64,000 bases of DNA from LMUY01 sp964244655. Lineage in GTDB: Bacteria; Pseudomonadota; Alphaproteobacteria; Acetobacterales; Acetobacteraceae. Positions 47,351 to 55,867 of this stretch are shown here, in pieces. Each line of letters begins with the position of its first letter. Position 1 is the first letter of the stretch. The notes under the pieces are model-generated. The model was not told where the DNA came from. It did not search any database and saw nothing but the letters and a program-made list of their open reading frames with translations. Made by a program: the position numbers and the translations under genes. The stretch covers positions 20,608 to 84,607 of the forward strand of contig CAXTJU010000004.1 of NCBI GenBank assembly GCA_964244655.1, in the 5' to 3' direction.

Positions 47351-48297
47351 GCCGACCGCGCCCCGGCCAGGCCCTTGGGCCGGAACGCCAGCATCAGCAC
47401 CAGCAGCAGGTACGGGATCGCCGGCGCAGCCCGCGCGACCGTCAGGTTCCACAAATCCGTCAACCTGCCCGCCGGGTCCACCATCAAGCCAAGCGAGCCG
47501 AGCAGCTTCCACAGCGGCAAGTCCAGGCTGATCGACACGGTCTGGATCATCCCGATCAGCAGGGAGGCCACGAACGCGCCCCAGATCGACCCCAGCCCCC
47601 CCATCACCACCACCGCGAACACGATGGCGCCCAGCGACGCCGCCATGCCCGGCTGGGTGGTAAAGGCGTTGCCGGCGATTACCCCGGCCAGCCCCGCCAG
47701 CGCGCACCCGGCGCCAAACACCAGCGTGAACACCCGCGGCACGTCATGCCCCAGCATGGAGACCATGTCCGGATGCGTCAGCGCGGCCCGCACCACCAGC
47801 CCGAGCCGCGTCCGCGCGAGCGCCGCGAACAGCGCCACGAACATCGCCAGCGAGACCGCCATCATGAACACGCGATACGCCGGGTAGGCCGTGCCGCCCA
47901 CGTGGAACAGCGCGAAGTCCAGCGCCGCCGGCACGCGGTACGGCACCGGGTTGCGCCCCCACACCAGCGGCACGACCTCGCCGATGACGAAGGCCAGGCC
48001 GAAGGTGAACAGCAGCTCCGCCATGTGGCCGCTGCGGTGCACCGCGCGCAGGCCGTAGCGCTCCACCACCGCGCCGAGCGCCCCCACCAGCACGGGTGCC
48101 ACGACCAGCCCGGGCCAGAAGCCAACCATGCTGCTGACCGTGTAGGCGAGGTAGGCGCCTAGCATGTAGAAGCTGGCATGGGCCAGGTTCAGCACGCCCA
48201 TCATGCCGAAGATCAGCGTCAGCCCCGACGACAGCATGAACAGCAGCAGCCCGTACATCAGGCCGTTCAGCAGAACGAGGATGAGGGAGTCGCTCAC
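47347..48297 (-). CDS. livH: LivH-type ABC permease
   Basis: 316 residues, eight predicted membrane segments. LNGLMYGLLLFMLSSGLTL, FGMMGVLNLAHASFYMLGAY and VVMGGLGSIWGAFVASLLIG are the family hallmarks. Forms the channel with LivM. It is 3 bases downstream of the substrate-binding protein gene. Confidence 0.94.
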   Translation of the reverse strand: MSDSLILVLLNGLMYGLLLFMLSSGLTLIFGMMGVLNLAHASFYMLGAYLAYTVSSMVGFWPGLVVAPVLVGALGAVVERYGLRAVHRSGHMAELLFTFGLAFVIGEVVPLVWGRNPVPYRVPAALDFALFHVGGTAYPAYRVFMMAVSLAMFVALFAALARTRLGLVVRAALTHPDMVSMLGHDVPRVFTLVFGAGCALAGLAGVIAGNAFTTQPGMAASLGAIVFAVVVMGGLGSIWGAFVASLLIGMIQTVSISLDLPLWKLLGSLGLMVDPAGRLTDLWNLTVARAAPAIPYLLLVLMLAFRPKGLAGARSA

Positions 48298-48300
48298 CGG

Positions 48301-49512
48301 CTAAGGCTTATCCTTGTAGGCGCAGGTCGTTGCCATGCGGGTCTGCTCGGCCGGGATAGCGGCAACGGTCTTGAAGCCCAGCCCGACCTCCTTGAACCCG
48401 TGCGGCAGCCCGGGTTCCAGCTCGGTGATGAACAGCGGCTGGATCAGCTGGTGGTTGTCCGCCCGCATGGCGGACACGCCGAGCGGGGTGGTGCGCTCCA
48501 TGCCGCTCATCGCGGCCGCCACGCGGGCGGGGTCGGAGCTGTCGGCCTGCTTCATCGCGGCGGCCAGCGTGTCAATCTCGTTGACGACGTGCCAGTAGTA
48601 GAAGGTGCGGCCGAACCGCGCCTCGAACGCGGCCGAGATGTCGTCGATGCCGGGCACGTTGTCCGCCCAGGTGCTGATCTGCGCATCGCCCTTGGCACCC
48701 GGCCCGGCGGCGTCGACCGTCACCTCGTCGCCGATGTAGTAGGTGTAGAACTTGCCCTTGTAGCCGCTGTCGCTCGCGGCCTTGACCAGCAGCTCGATGT
48801 CCTGGCCCCAGTTGCCGGTCACCACGGCGTCCGCCCCGGCGGCCTGGAACTTGGCGACGTAGGGCGCGAAATCCTTGACCTTGCCCAGCGGCACCCGCTC
48901 CGCGCCGACCACCTCCAGGTCCGGCCGGCGGTCCTTCAGCATCGCCTCCGCCGCCTTCTGCACCGAGACCCCGAACGAGTAGTCCGGGTTGAACACGTAA
49001 ACCTTGTGGGTGTCCTTCTGCGCCACGAGGTAGTCGGCCAGCGCGCGCATCTTCATGTCGCTGTCCGCGTCGAAGCGGAACTGCCACCAGGAGCACTTGT
49101 CGTTGGTCAGCCCCGGGTCCACCGCGGCGTAGTTCAGGAACACCACGGCCTTTGCCGGGTCGCGCCGGTTGTTCTTCTGGATGGCATCGACCAGCGCGAA
49201 CGCCACCGCCGAGCCGTTGCCTTGCGTCACGTAGTGCACGCCGTCATCCACCGCCTTGCGCAGCAGCGTCAACGACTTCTCCGGGCTAACCTCGTTGTCC
49301 AGCGGCACCAGCTCGAGCGTGCGGCCCGGCCCGGCGGCATGGGCTGCGTTCACCCGGTCGATGGCGAAGCGGAAATGCTGCTCGCCCAGTTGCCCGGTCT
49401 GCGCCAGGGAGCCGCTCAGCGGGTCGATATAGGCGATCCGCACGACCTCGTCCGCCCGGGCCATGGCCGGGAGTGCCAGCAAAGCCATCGCGGCGGCAGC
49501 ATGTCCTCGCAT
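48301..49512 (-). CDS. Liv-type ABC substrate-binding protein
   Basis: 403 residues with signal peptide MRGHAAAAMALLALPAMARA. Periplasmic binding protein type 1 (Peripla_BP_6): IAYIDPLSGSLAQTGQLGEQ at the start, VFNPDYSFGVSVQKAAEAML, TGNWGQDIELLVKAAS, and FKTVAAIPAEQ near the end. The ligand cannot be read; the operon suggests an aliphatic or aromatic acid. First gene of the leftward operon; ATG 49510-49512 with GGGGGATGG upstream. Confidence 0.92.
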   Translation of the reverse strand: MRGHAAAAMALLALPAMARADEVVRIAYIDPLSGSLAQTGQLGEQHFRFAIDRVNAAHAAGPGRTLELVPLDNEVSPEKSLTLLRKAVDDGVHYVTQGNGSAVAFALVDAIQKNNRRDPAKAVVFLNYAAVDPGLTNDKCSWWQFRFDADSDMKMRALADYLVAQKDTHKVYVFNPDYSFGVSVQKAAEAMLKDRRPDLEVVGAERVPLGKVKDFAPYVAKFQAAGADAVVTGNWGQDIELLVKAASDSGYKGKFYTYYIGDEVTVDAAGPGAKGDAQISTWADNVPGIDDISAAFEARFGRTFYYWHVVNEIDTLAAAMKQADSSDPARVAAAMSGMERTTPLGVSAMRADNHQLIQPLFITELEPGLPHGFKEVGLGFKTVAAIPAEQTRMATTCAYKDKP

Positions 49513-49627
49513 CGACCATCCCCCAAATCCATGCTTCTCTCCGTGCCTTGACCGGCCGGGGCGCATTGTCATCCCGTCCACCCTGGCGCTGGAACCCACC
49601 AGGCGTCAATGCCCCTGAGGATGCGTC

Positions 49628-50629
49628 ATGCCCCTTCCCGCCGTGTTCGACCGGCTGCGCCTGCCGGTGATCGCCTCGCCGCTGTTCATCATCTCCAACC
49701 CCGAGCTGGTCATCGCGCAGTGCCGCGCCGGCATCGTCGGCTCCTTCCCGGCGCTGAACGCCCGTCCCGCCCCGGTGCTGGAGGAGTGGCTGAAGCGGCT
49801 GGCCGGCGAGCTTGGCCCGGCGGACGCGCCGTTCGCGGTCAACCAGATCGTCCACCGCTCCAATGACCGGCTGATGCACGACGTCGAGATGTGCGTGAAG
49901 TATGAGGTCCCGATCGTCATCACCTCGCTCGGCGCGCGGGAGGAGGTGAACCAGGCGGTGCATAGCTATGGCGGCATCGTGCTGCACGACATCATCGACG
50001 ACCGCTTCGCCCGCAAGGCGGTGGCCAAGGGCGCCGACGGGCTGATCGCGGTCGCCGCCGGCGCGGGCGGCCACGCCGGCACGCTCTCCCCCTTCGCGCT
50101 GGTCAGCGAGATCCGCACTTGGTTCGACGGCCCGGTGGCGCTGTCCGGCGCCATCGCCACCGGCGGCGCGGTGCTGGCGGCGCAGGCGATGGGGGCGGAT
50201 TTCGGCTACATCGGCTCCGCCTTCATCGCCACCGACGAGGCCAACGCCAGCGCCGGCTACAAGCAGATGCTGGTGGAGGGGGCCGCCTCCGACATCGTGT
50301 ACACCAACCTCATCACCGGCGTGCACGGCAACTACCTGCGGGGCAGCCTGTCCGCCGCCGGGCTCGACCCGGACGACCTGCCCACCTCGGACGCCACGGC
50401 GATGAACTTCTCCTCCGGCAGCACCAAGGCATGGAAGGACATCTGGGGCTCCGGCCAGGGCATCGGCGCCGTGACGGAGGTCGTTCCCACGGCGGCGCTG
50501 GTGGCCCGCCTGGCCCGCGAATACAACACCGCCCGCGCCCGGCTGGGATTGGCCCCGGTGCTGCAACCGGCCGTCCGGGGGACCCCGCCCTCTGACGGAG
50601 TCCTGGGCGGAATCCTGGCCTTGCCTTAA
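49628..50629 (+). CDS. Nitronate monooxygenase (2-nitropropane dioxygenase family)
   Basis: FMN enzyme oxidising alkyl nitronates, 333 residues. LRLPVIASPLFIISNPELV at the start, VAAGAGGHAGTLSPFALVSEI for FMN, and SGAIATGGAVLAAQAMGADFGYIGSAF for the phosphate. It belongs to the NMO class with the GGHAG loop. Convergent with the receiver gene, overlapping it by 4 bases. The last 15 residues (GTPPSDGVLGGIL) look unlike other family members. Confidence 0.92.
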   Translation: MPLPAVFDRLRLPVIASPLFIISNPELVIAQCRAGIVGSFPALNARPAPVLEEWLKRLAGELGPADAPFAVNQIVHRSNDRLMHDVEMCVKYEVPIVITSLGAREEVNQAVHSYGGIVLHDIIDDRFARKAVAKGADGLIAVAAGAGGHAGTLSPFALVSEIRTWFDGPVALSGAIATGGAVLAAQAMGADFGYIGSAFIATDEANASAGYKQMLVEGAASDIVYTNLITGVHGNYLRGSLSAAGLDPDDLPTSDATAMNFSSGSTKAWKDIWGSGQGIGAVTEVVPTAALVARLAREYNTARARLGLAPVLQPAVRGTPPSDGVLGGILALP

Positions 50630-51048
50630 ACCGTCAGCAGCTTCGCGATCACCGCCAGGATGTCGCGTGGCCCGTAAGGCTTGCGCAGCAACGCGTCATG
50701 CGGCCCCAGCGACTTGAGCCCGGCCAGGCTTTCCGGCCGGCCCGTCACGTAAACCACCGGGATGAACGCATCCCGCAAGCGCGCGTGCCGGCCCACTGCG
50801 ATCCCGTCCAGCAGGCCGGGCATCTGGATGTCTGTCACCACCAGGTCGAACACGCCATCGCCATCGATGATGCTGACCGCCTCATCGCCTGTCGCGGCTT
50901 CCACCGTCTGGTAGCCCTCGTCCAGGAGGGTTTCTGCCAGGATCAGCCGGATGATCTCCTCATCCTCGACGACCAACACCCGCTTGGCCGGTTTCCCTGT
51001 CGGTGACAATTCTACTTGCACGGCACAGATACGTTTGACGAAGGCCAT
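50626..51048 (-). CDS. Single-domain response regulator
   Basis: 140 residues, receiver only. VVEDEEIIRLILAETLLDEG pocket, phospho-acceptor Asp in LVVTDIQMPGLLDG (near residue 69), PVVYVTGRPES and Lys in LLRKPYGPRDIL. No output domain. Divergent from the LOV kinase gene with 78 bases between; the two are probably partners, similar in concept to LovK-LovR of Caulobacter. Confidence 0.93.
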   Translation of the reverse strand: MAFVKRICAVQVELSPTGKPAKRVLVVEDEEIIRLILAETLLDEGYQTVEAATGDEAVSIIDGDGVFDLVVTDIQMPGLLDGIAVGRHARLRDAFIPVVYVTGRPESLAGLKSLGPHDALLRKPYGPRDILAVIAKLLTV

Positions 51049-51126
51049 AGGATTTCTCGCCGCCGCCACTTTTGCGTGACATCCTGATGCGTGCCTTGTT
51101 CGCCACAGATGCTTGGAGCGCCAACG

Positions 51127-52320
51127 ATGAGCCAAGCCAGCCCGACTCAATCCCCGGCCGACACTGGCGGCCACCACAGCGACGCTGGCCGCAACGTCGC
51201 GTCGGACGGCGGCGGGCTGGACGGCAAGAACATCTTCTTCGCCGCCGTGCAGATGTCGGGCATGCCGATGTGCCTTGCCGACCCGAGCCAGCCGGACATG
51301 CCGCTGGTGTTCGTCAACGAGGCGTTCCTGCAGCAGACTGGCTACGCCGAGGCGGAGGTCATTGGCCGCAACTGCCGCTTCCTGCAAGGGCCCGGCACCG
51401 ACCCGCAAGCGGTGCAGCGCCTGCGGGACGCCGTCGCCGCCCACGAGGACACCGCGGTCGAGCTGATCAACCACAAGCGCGACGGCACGCCGTTCTGGAA
51501 CGCGCTCTACATCAGCCCCGTGTTCGACGCCTCCGGGGCGCTGATCTACTTCTTCGCCAGCCAGCTCGACGTGACCCGGCGCAAGGAGGCCGAGGCCGTG
51601 CAGCAGCAGTCCCAGCGCATGGAGGCGCTTGGCAGCATGGCCTCCAGCATCGCGCACGAGTTCAACAACCTGATGACCGTCGTGGTCGGCAGCGCGCAGC
51701 AGGCCATCGGGCGCGCCACCGACCCGAGGCAGCGCAAGCAGCTGGACCGCGTGGAGTCCGCGGCCCGGCAGGCGGGGCGGCTGACCCAGCAGATGCTGTC
51801 CTTCGCCCGCCGCCAGTTCCACGACGCGCAGGACACCGACCTGAACGCGCTGGTCGCCGACATGGACGGCCTGCTCCGCCAGGTGGCCGGGCCGAACGTG
51901 GCCGTGGCGCTGGACCTGGCTCCGGCCCCGGTCATGGCCGTGCTCGACTGCGGGCAGATGCAGCTGGCGCTGATCAACCTGGCCCGCAACGCCGTGGACG
52001 CGATGCCCGGCGGGGGCACGCTGACGATCAGCACGCAAACCCTGCCGGACGGCGTGGGCGTGGCCCTGGCGGTGACGGACACGGGGATGGGCATGACCCC
52101 GGACGTGCTGCGCCGGGCCACCGAGCCGTTCTTCACCACCAAGGAGCGCGGCAAGGGCACCGGGCTCGGCCTGTCCATGGTGTCCGGCTTCGCGCAACAA
52201 TCCGGCGGTCAGGTCGAGATCGAGGCGCTGGGCCAGGGGGTGCGAGTCACGATCAAGCTGCCCAGCCGCGAGCGGACGCTTAGTCCTGCGATGCACGAGG
52301 AGCCGCAGGACGCCGGGTAG
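51127..52320 (+). CDS. LOV-domain (blue-light) sensor histidine kinase
   Basis: 397 residues, soluble. A LOV/PAS domain (about 30-150) holds the photoactive motif GRNCRFLQG with Cys83 that forms the flavin adduct; Asn in ELINHKRDG and WNALYIS, and Gln in FASQLDVT, fit FMN binding. A helix then leads to HisKA (SSIAHEFNNLMTVV, His177) and HATPase (LINLARNAVDAMPGG; GKGTGLGLSMVSGFAQQSGG). TTGGAG precedes the ATG by 8 bases. Pairs with the divergent single-domain receiver. Confidence 0.93.
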   Translation: MSQASPTQSPADTGGHHSDAGRNVASDGGGLDGKNIFFAAVQMSGMPMCLADPSQPDMPLVFVNEAFLQQTGYAEAEVIGRNCRFLQGPGTDPQAVQRLRDAVAAHEDTAVELINHKRDGTPFWNALYISPVFDASGALIYFFASQLDVTRRKEAEAVQQQSQRMEALGSMASSIAHEFNNLMTVVVGSAQQAIGRATDPRQRKQLDRVESAARQAGRLTQQMLSFARRQFHDAQDTDLNALVADMDGLLRQVAGPNVAVALDLAPAPVMAVLDCGQMQLALINLARNAVDAMPGGGTLTISTQTLPDGVGVALAVTDTGMGMTPDVLRRATEPFFTTKERGKGTGLGLSMVSGFAQQSGGQVEIEALGQGVRVTIKLPSRERTLSPAMHEEPQDAG

Positions 52321-52352
52321 CTTTTGCGAGGCTCCCCCTCCGGTGGCCTTCA

Positions 52353-52985
52353 TCAGGCGGGGGGAGGCTCACGAACGGGGGCCTCGACAGGCACGGCCGG
52401 CGCAGCGCCCAGGCGGCCCACGATCATCGCCTGCGCCACGCGCCGCGCCAGCTCGTCCGGGGCCGCCTCCACGGCGACCAATCCGTCCAGGACCAGCGAC
52501 GCCAAGCCGTGCACCAGCGACCAGCAGCCGAGCGTATGGGCCTCCCGATCGGCCTCGGCCGGCAGCTCCGCCGCGATCCGGTCGCCCAGCACGGCGTAGG
52601 CCGCGCCACCGGCCGCCCTCAGCTCCGGATGCACGCCGAGCCGCTTGAGGCCGAACATGAGCCGGAACAAGGCCGGCCTGCCCACTGCGTACCCGACATA
52701 CGCGACCGCCTGCGCCACCAGGGCCTGGCCCGGCAAGGCGTCCGCATCGGCCCGCCGCAGGGCGTCGCGCAAACCATTGAAGCCGTGCGCCGCGACAGCC
52801 GCCAGCAGCGCCTCCTTGTCCGGATAGTGCCGGTAGGGCGCCATGGCGGACACGCCGGCCCGGCGCGCCACGGCGCGCAGCGAGAACGCGTCGGCCCCAT
52901 CCTCCGCGAGCAGATCGAGCGCCGCGCCGACCAGCGCCGACCGCAGCTCGCCATGGTGGTAGCTTCTTCCCGCAAATGTTGACAC
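52353..52985 (-). CDS. TetR-family transcriptional regulator
   Basis: 210 residues. N-terminal HTH: YHHGELRSALVGAALDLLAE, FSLRAVARRAGVSAMAPYRHYPD; the rest is a helical ligand-binding domain of the TetR_C_33 / WHG type. GTG 52985 start. It is divergent from the EthD gene, and a clear inverted repeat in the gap (52987-53018) is its likely operator, so it probably represses both itself and the EthD-DUF4188 genes. Confidence 0.92.
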   Translation of the reverse strand: MSTFAGRSYHHGELRSALVGAALDLLAEDGADAFSLRAVARRAGVSAMAPYRHYPDKEALLAAVAAHGFNGLRDALRRADADALPGQALVAQAVAYVGYAVGRPALFRLMFGLKRLGVHPELRAAGGAAYAVLGDRIAAELPAEADREAHTLGCWSLVHGLASLVLDGLVAVEAAPDELARRVAQAMIVGRLGAAPAVPVEAPVREPPPA

Positions 52986-52986
52986 C

Positions 52987-53018
52987 GTAAGCTAAACTCC
53001 TATGCTTACGTTGTAAGC
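52987..53018. promoter_or_regulatory. Probable TetR operator
   Basis: GCTTAC (53004-53009), GTT, GTAAGC (53013-53018) is a perfect inverted repeat, and a further GTAAGC half-site lies at 52987-52992, so three half-sites read GTAAGC-N11-GCTTAC-N3-GTAAGC. It is immediately before the tetR GTG start and 49 bases before the EthD ATG, the expected place for auto-repression and divergent control. Confidence 0.65.
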
Positions 53019-53066
53019 ACAGGGTCGGCCTTTGCCAATCGGCGCCGGCCATCCGGGAGACGCGCC

Positions 53067-53411
53067 ATGATCAAGTTCACCATCCTGCTGCGGCGCAAGC
53101 CATCGCTGACCCATGAGGAGTTCGTGGCTTACCACCGGGAGAAGCACGCGCCGTTGTTCTGCGCCCTGCCCGCCGTCCGGCAGCACGTGCGGCGCTACGT
53201 CCAGTGCCACACGGTGCCGGCGGCCGTGCCAGGCCTGCCGCCAGTTCTGTTTGACGGCATCACCGAGCTCTGGTTCGACGACGTGGCCGGGCTGGAGGCC
53301 GTCTTCACGTCGGACAGCTACATGCAAACCATCCGGCCCGACGAGGCGCAATTCCTCGACCTGCACGCCTGCCAGTTCGTGCTGAGCACCGAGACCGTCG
53401 TCATCGCCTGA
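53067..53411 (+). CDS. EthD-domain protein
   Basis: 114 residues, dimeric ferredoxin-like fold (EthD). IKFTILLRRKPSLTHEEFVA, YHREKHAPLF and a C-terminal FLDLHACQFVLSTE fit the family, in which several members work beside degradative enzymes. GGGAG precedes the ATG. First of two genes likely controlled by the divergent TetR regulator. Role unknown. Confidence 0.85.
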   Translation: MIKFTILLRRKPSLTHEEFVAYHREKHAPLFCALPAVRQHVRRYVQCHTVPAAVPGLPPVLFDGITELWFDDVAGLEAVFTSDSYMQTIRPDEAQFLDLHACQFVLSTETVVIA

Positions 53412-53437
53412 ACCCTTCTGGCCAGGAGACCCCGCCC

Positions 53438-53890
53438 ATGGCCTATCCGCGCCACTCCGTCGATCTCTCCGGTTATCCCGATCTCGTCGTCCTCTACCTC
53501 GGCTACCGCGCCACGTCGCTGAAGGGCGCGCGCAGCCTGCTGCGCATCGGCCGCGGCCTGCGCGCGATCAAGCAGGATCCGCCGGACGGGTTGATGGCGC
53601 ATGAAGACATGTGGTTCGGCCTGATGCACCCGGGCTTCCGGCAGTATTGGCGGGATTTCGAGAGCCTGGAGAGCTTCACCCGGGCGCCGCAGCATGCCGC
53701 CTGGTGGCGCAACTTCACCCGCGACTTCGGCGGCGGCGGCATCTGGCACGAAACTTACCGGATGCGCGGCGGGATGGAGGCGATCTACTCGGGCGTCCCC
53801 GGCATCGGCTTCGCCGCCTTCGCGCCGGAGCGCGCGCCGACCGGGCCGTTCATGAGCGCGCGGCAGCGCGTGGGGGCGGGATCAGACTGA
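53438..53890 (+). CDS. DUF4188 / monooxygenase-family protein
   Basis: 150 residues. LVVLYLGYRATSLKGARSLL, GFRQYWRDFESLESFTRAP and WWRNFTRDFGGGGIWHETY with MRGGMEAIY are the hallmarks of DUF4188 (phenylacetaldoxime dehydratase-like / monooxygenase family), a heme- or cofactor-less ferredoxin-like fold whose function is unsettled. 26 bases after the EthD gene; both appear to be one TetR-controlled transcript. Confidence 0.85.
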   Translation: MAYPRHSVDLSGYPDLVVLYLGYRATSLKGARSLLRIGRGLRAIKQDPPDGLMAHEDMWFGLMHPGFRQYWRDFESLESFTRAPQHAAWWRNFTRDFGGGGIWHETYRMRGGMEAIYSGVPGIGFAAFAPERAPTGPFMSARQRVGAGSD

Positions 53891-53906
53891 AGGCGAGGCA
53901 AGGAGA

Positions 53907-54018
53907 GCAGGGCTCTGCCCTGCACCCGCAAGGGAACGAAGTCCCCTTGACCCCTGGTATTATAATCAGGTGTCCAGAGGACTTCGTCCTCTGGTGGGGT
54001 TTGGGGCAAAGCCCCAAC
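53907..54018 (+). repeat. Composite repeat, full copy (reference)
   Basis: Modules in order: GCAGGGCTCTGCCCTGC (53907-53923), CAAGGGAACGAAGTCCCCTT, central TATTATAATC, CCAGAGGACTTCGTCCTCTG and GGGGTTTGGGGCAAAGCCCC. Three palindromes around an AT-rich centre. It lies between convergent genes (DUF4188 and hemA). The copy at 61132 is the same element in reverse orientation. Confidence 0.9.
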
Positions 54019-54034
54019 CTTTGCCCCCGTAGGC

Positions 54035-55246
54035 TCAAGCCGCCCGGGCCAGCCTTGCCTCCGCCCAGATCGCCGCCAGCGCCCCCACCAGGTGGTCGAT
54101 GTCGGCGTCGCTGTGCAGCGGCGAGGGCGTCAGCCGCAGCCGCTCGGTGCCGCGCGGCACCGTGGGGTAGTTGATCGGCTGCACGTAGATGGCATGTTCG
54201 TCCATCAGCCGATCGCTGATCTGCTTGCACAGCACCGGGTCCCCCACCATCACGGGCACGATGTGGCTCGGGTTGTCCAGGTGTGGCACGCCGGCCGCGT
54301 CCAGGCCGCGGCGCAGGTGCGCCACCCGGTCCGCCTGCCGCACCCGCTCGGCATCGCTGCGGCGCAGGTGGCGCACGCTGGCCAGCGCGCCGGCCGCCAC
54401 GGCCGGCGGCAGGGCGGTGGTGAAGATGAAGCCGGGCGCGAAGGAGCGCACGAAGTCGCACAGCGCCGCTGACCCGGCGATGTAGCCGCCCACCACGCCG
54501 AACGCCTTGGCCAGCGTGCCCTCGATCACGGTCAGCCGGTGCGCCACGCCGTCGCGCGCCGCGACCCCTGCGCCGCCGGGTCCGTACAGGCCGACGCCAT
54601 GCACCTCGTCCAGGTAGGTCATGGCGCCGTGCCGCTCCGCCACGTCGCAGAACGCGGCGATGGGTGCGATGTCGCCATCCATGGAGTACACGGACTCGAA
54701 CGCCACCAGCTTGGGCCGCGCCGGGTCGAGGCCGGACAGGATGCGGTCGAGGTCCGCCGGGTCGTTGTGGCGGAACACGTGGCGCTCGGCGCGGCTGTGG
54801 CGCATGCCCTCGATCATGGAGGCGTGGTTCAGCGCGTCCGACAGGATGACGCAGCCGGGCACCCGGGAGGCGAGCGTGCCGAGCGTCGCCTCGTTGGAGA
54901 CGTAGCCGGAGGTAAACAGCAGCGCCGCTTCCTTGCCGTGCAGCGAGGCCAACTCGCGCTCCAGCAGCACGTGGTCGTGGTTGGTGCCGCTGATGTTGCG
55001 CGTGCCGCCGGCGCCGGCGCCGCAGCGGTCCAGCGCCTCGTGCATGGCGGCGAGCACCGCCGGGTGCTGCCCCATGCCGAGGTAGTCGTTCGAGCACCAC
55101 ACCGTCACCGGCGACTTGCCGTCCGGCGCATGGTGGGTGGCGGCCGGGAAGGCGCCGGCCTGCCGCTCCAAGTCCGCGAAAACCCGGTAACGGCCCTCGG
55201 CCCGCAGGCCGTCGAGCTGCTTGCGGAAGAAACCCTCGTGATCCAT
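54035..55246 (-). CDS. hemA: 5-aminolevulinate synthase
   Basis: Condenses glycine and succinyl-CoA to ALA (C4 heme pathway, typical of alphaproteobacteria). 403 residues, PLP-dependent. GAGAGGTRNISGTNHDHVLL, LSDALNHASMIEGMRHSRAE, DEVHGVGLYGPGGAG and PLP Lys in EGTLAKAFGVVGGYIAG. C-terminal block SHIVPVMVGDP and RGTERLRLTPSPLH. Downstream of the CBS gene, 79 bases away, with a hairpin next to its ribosome site. Confidence 0.97.
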   Translation of the reverse strand: MDHEGFFRKQLDGLRAEGRYRVFADLERQAGAFPAATHHAPDGKSPVTVWCSNDYLGMGQHPAVLAAMHEALDRCGAGAGGTRNISGTNHDHVLLERELASLHGKEAALLFTSGYVSNEATLGTLASRVPGCVILSDALNHASMIEGMRHSRAERHVFRHNDPADLDRILSGLDPARPKLVAFESVYSMDGDIAPIAAFCDVAERHGAMTYLDEVHGVGLYGPGGAGVAARDGVAHRLTVIEGTLAKAFGVVGGYIAGSAALCDFVRSFAPGFIFTTALPPAVAAGALASVRHLRRSDAERVRQADRVAHLRRGLDAAGVPHLDNPSHIVPVMVGDPVLCKQISDRLMDEHAIYVQPINYPTVPRGTERLRLTPSPLHSDADIDHLVGALAAIWAEARLARAA

Positions 55247-55256
55247 CGCACTCTCC

Positions 55257-55273
55257 AGCCCGATAATTGGGCT
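55257..55273 (-). promoter_or_regulatory. Hairpin next to the hemA ribosome site
   Basis: AGCCC and GGGCT arms flank a 7-base AT-rich loop (GATAATT on the plus strand). On the hemA strand the hairpin ends directly at GGAGAG, the ribosome site 5 bases before the ATG. It could influence hemA translation or mark an operator. No known element matches. Confidence 0.3.
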
Positions 55274-55325
55274 TTGCGACGGACCTTCCTAGTCCGGCCG
55301 CCCCGTTTCCTAGACGAGGATCAGG

Positions 55326-55754
55326 TCAGCTGCCAGCGACGTAGGCGCGCAGGGTTTCCACCTCGTGCGCCTGGTCGTCCAGCCGGGCCTTTACCACGTC
55401 GCCGATGCTGATGATGCCAGCCATGCGTTGATCGTCGATGACCGGCAGGTGGCGGAACCGCCCGGCGGTCATGGCGGCCATTGCCTGGCCCACCGTGGTC
55501 TGCGGCGTGGTGGTCTGCACCGCCCGGGTCATGGCGTCGGCCGCGGTGAGGTCCAGCGCGCCGGCGCCGTGGCGGGCCAGGCAGTGGATGATGTCGCGCT
55601 CGCTGATGATGCCGACCAGCGCGCCGCCCTCCAGCACGGGGACGGCGCCGATGCGGCGTTCGGACAGCACGCTGGCCACATCGGCCAGCGAGACGTGGGG
55701 CGGGACGGTGATGGTCTCCCCGCTCTTTTGGCGCAGGATGGCGGCGACGGTCAT
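55326..55754 (-). CDS. CBS-domain pair protein
   Basis: 142 residues, two CBS domains (about 10-62 and 75-130) forming an adenosine-ligand-binding Bateman module. Blocks: VAAILRQKSGETITVPPHVS, SERRIGAVPVLEGGALVGI, ISERDIIHCLARHG, GRFRHLPVIDDQRMAGIIS and IGDVVKARL. Stand-alone regulators of this kind sense AMP/ATP or NADH. Leftward, between the glucan exporter and hemA. Confidence 0.92.
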   Translation of the reverse strand: MTVAAILRQKSGETITVPPHVSLADVASVLSERRIGAVPVLEGGALVGIISERDIIHCLARHGAGALDLTAADAMTRAVQTTTPQTTVGQAMAAMTAGRFRHLPVIDDQRMAGIISIGDVVKARLDDQAHEVETLRAYVAGS

Positions 55755-55867
55755 GGCTCGGCTCTCCTTGCTGCACCCGGGGTCTCTCGCCCCGGTTCAG
55801 GCATCGTGCGCGCTGGCGGGCGTCGATTGCAAAGATTAGCCGTGCAGTGCAGCAAAGAGCCGCTGGA

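Noticed and set aside
50573..50625. End of the nitronate monooxygenase gene as another composite-repeat copy
   Set aside because: GACCCCGCCCTCTGACGGAG resembles part of the repeat, but arms do not pair well and no second module follows.
53785..54009. Minus-strand frame sharing a peptide (like PEDEVLWTPDY) with frames near 61045 and 27828
   Set aside because: The shared peptide is just the translation of the composite repeat in each place.
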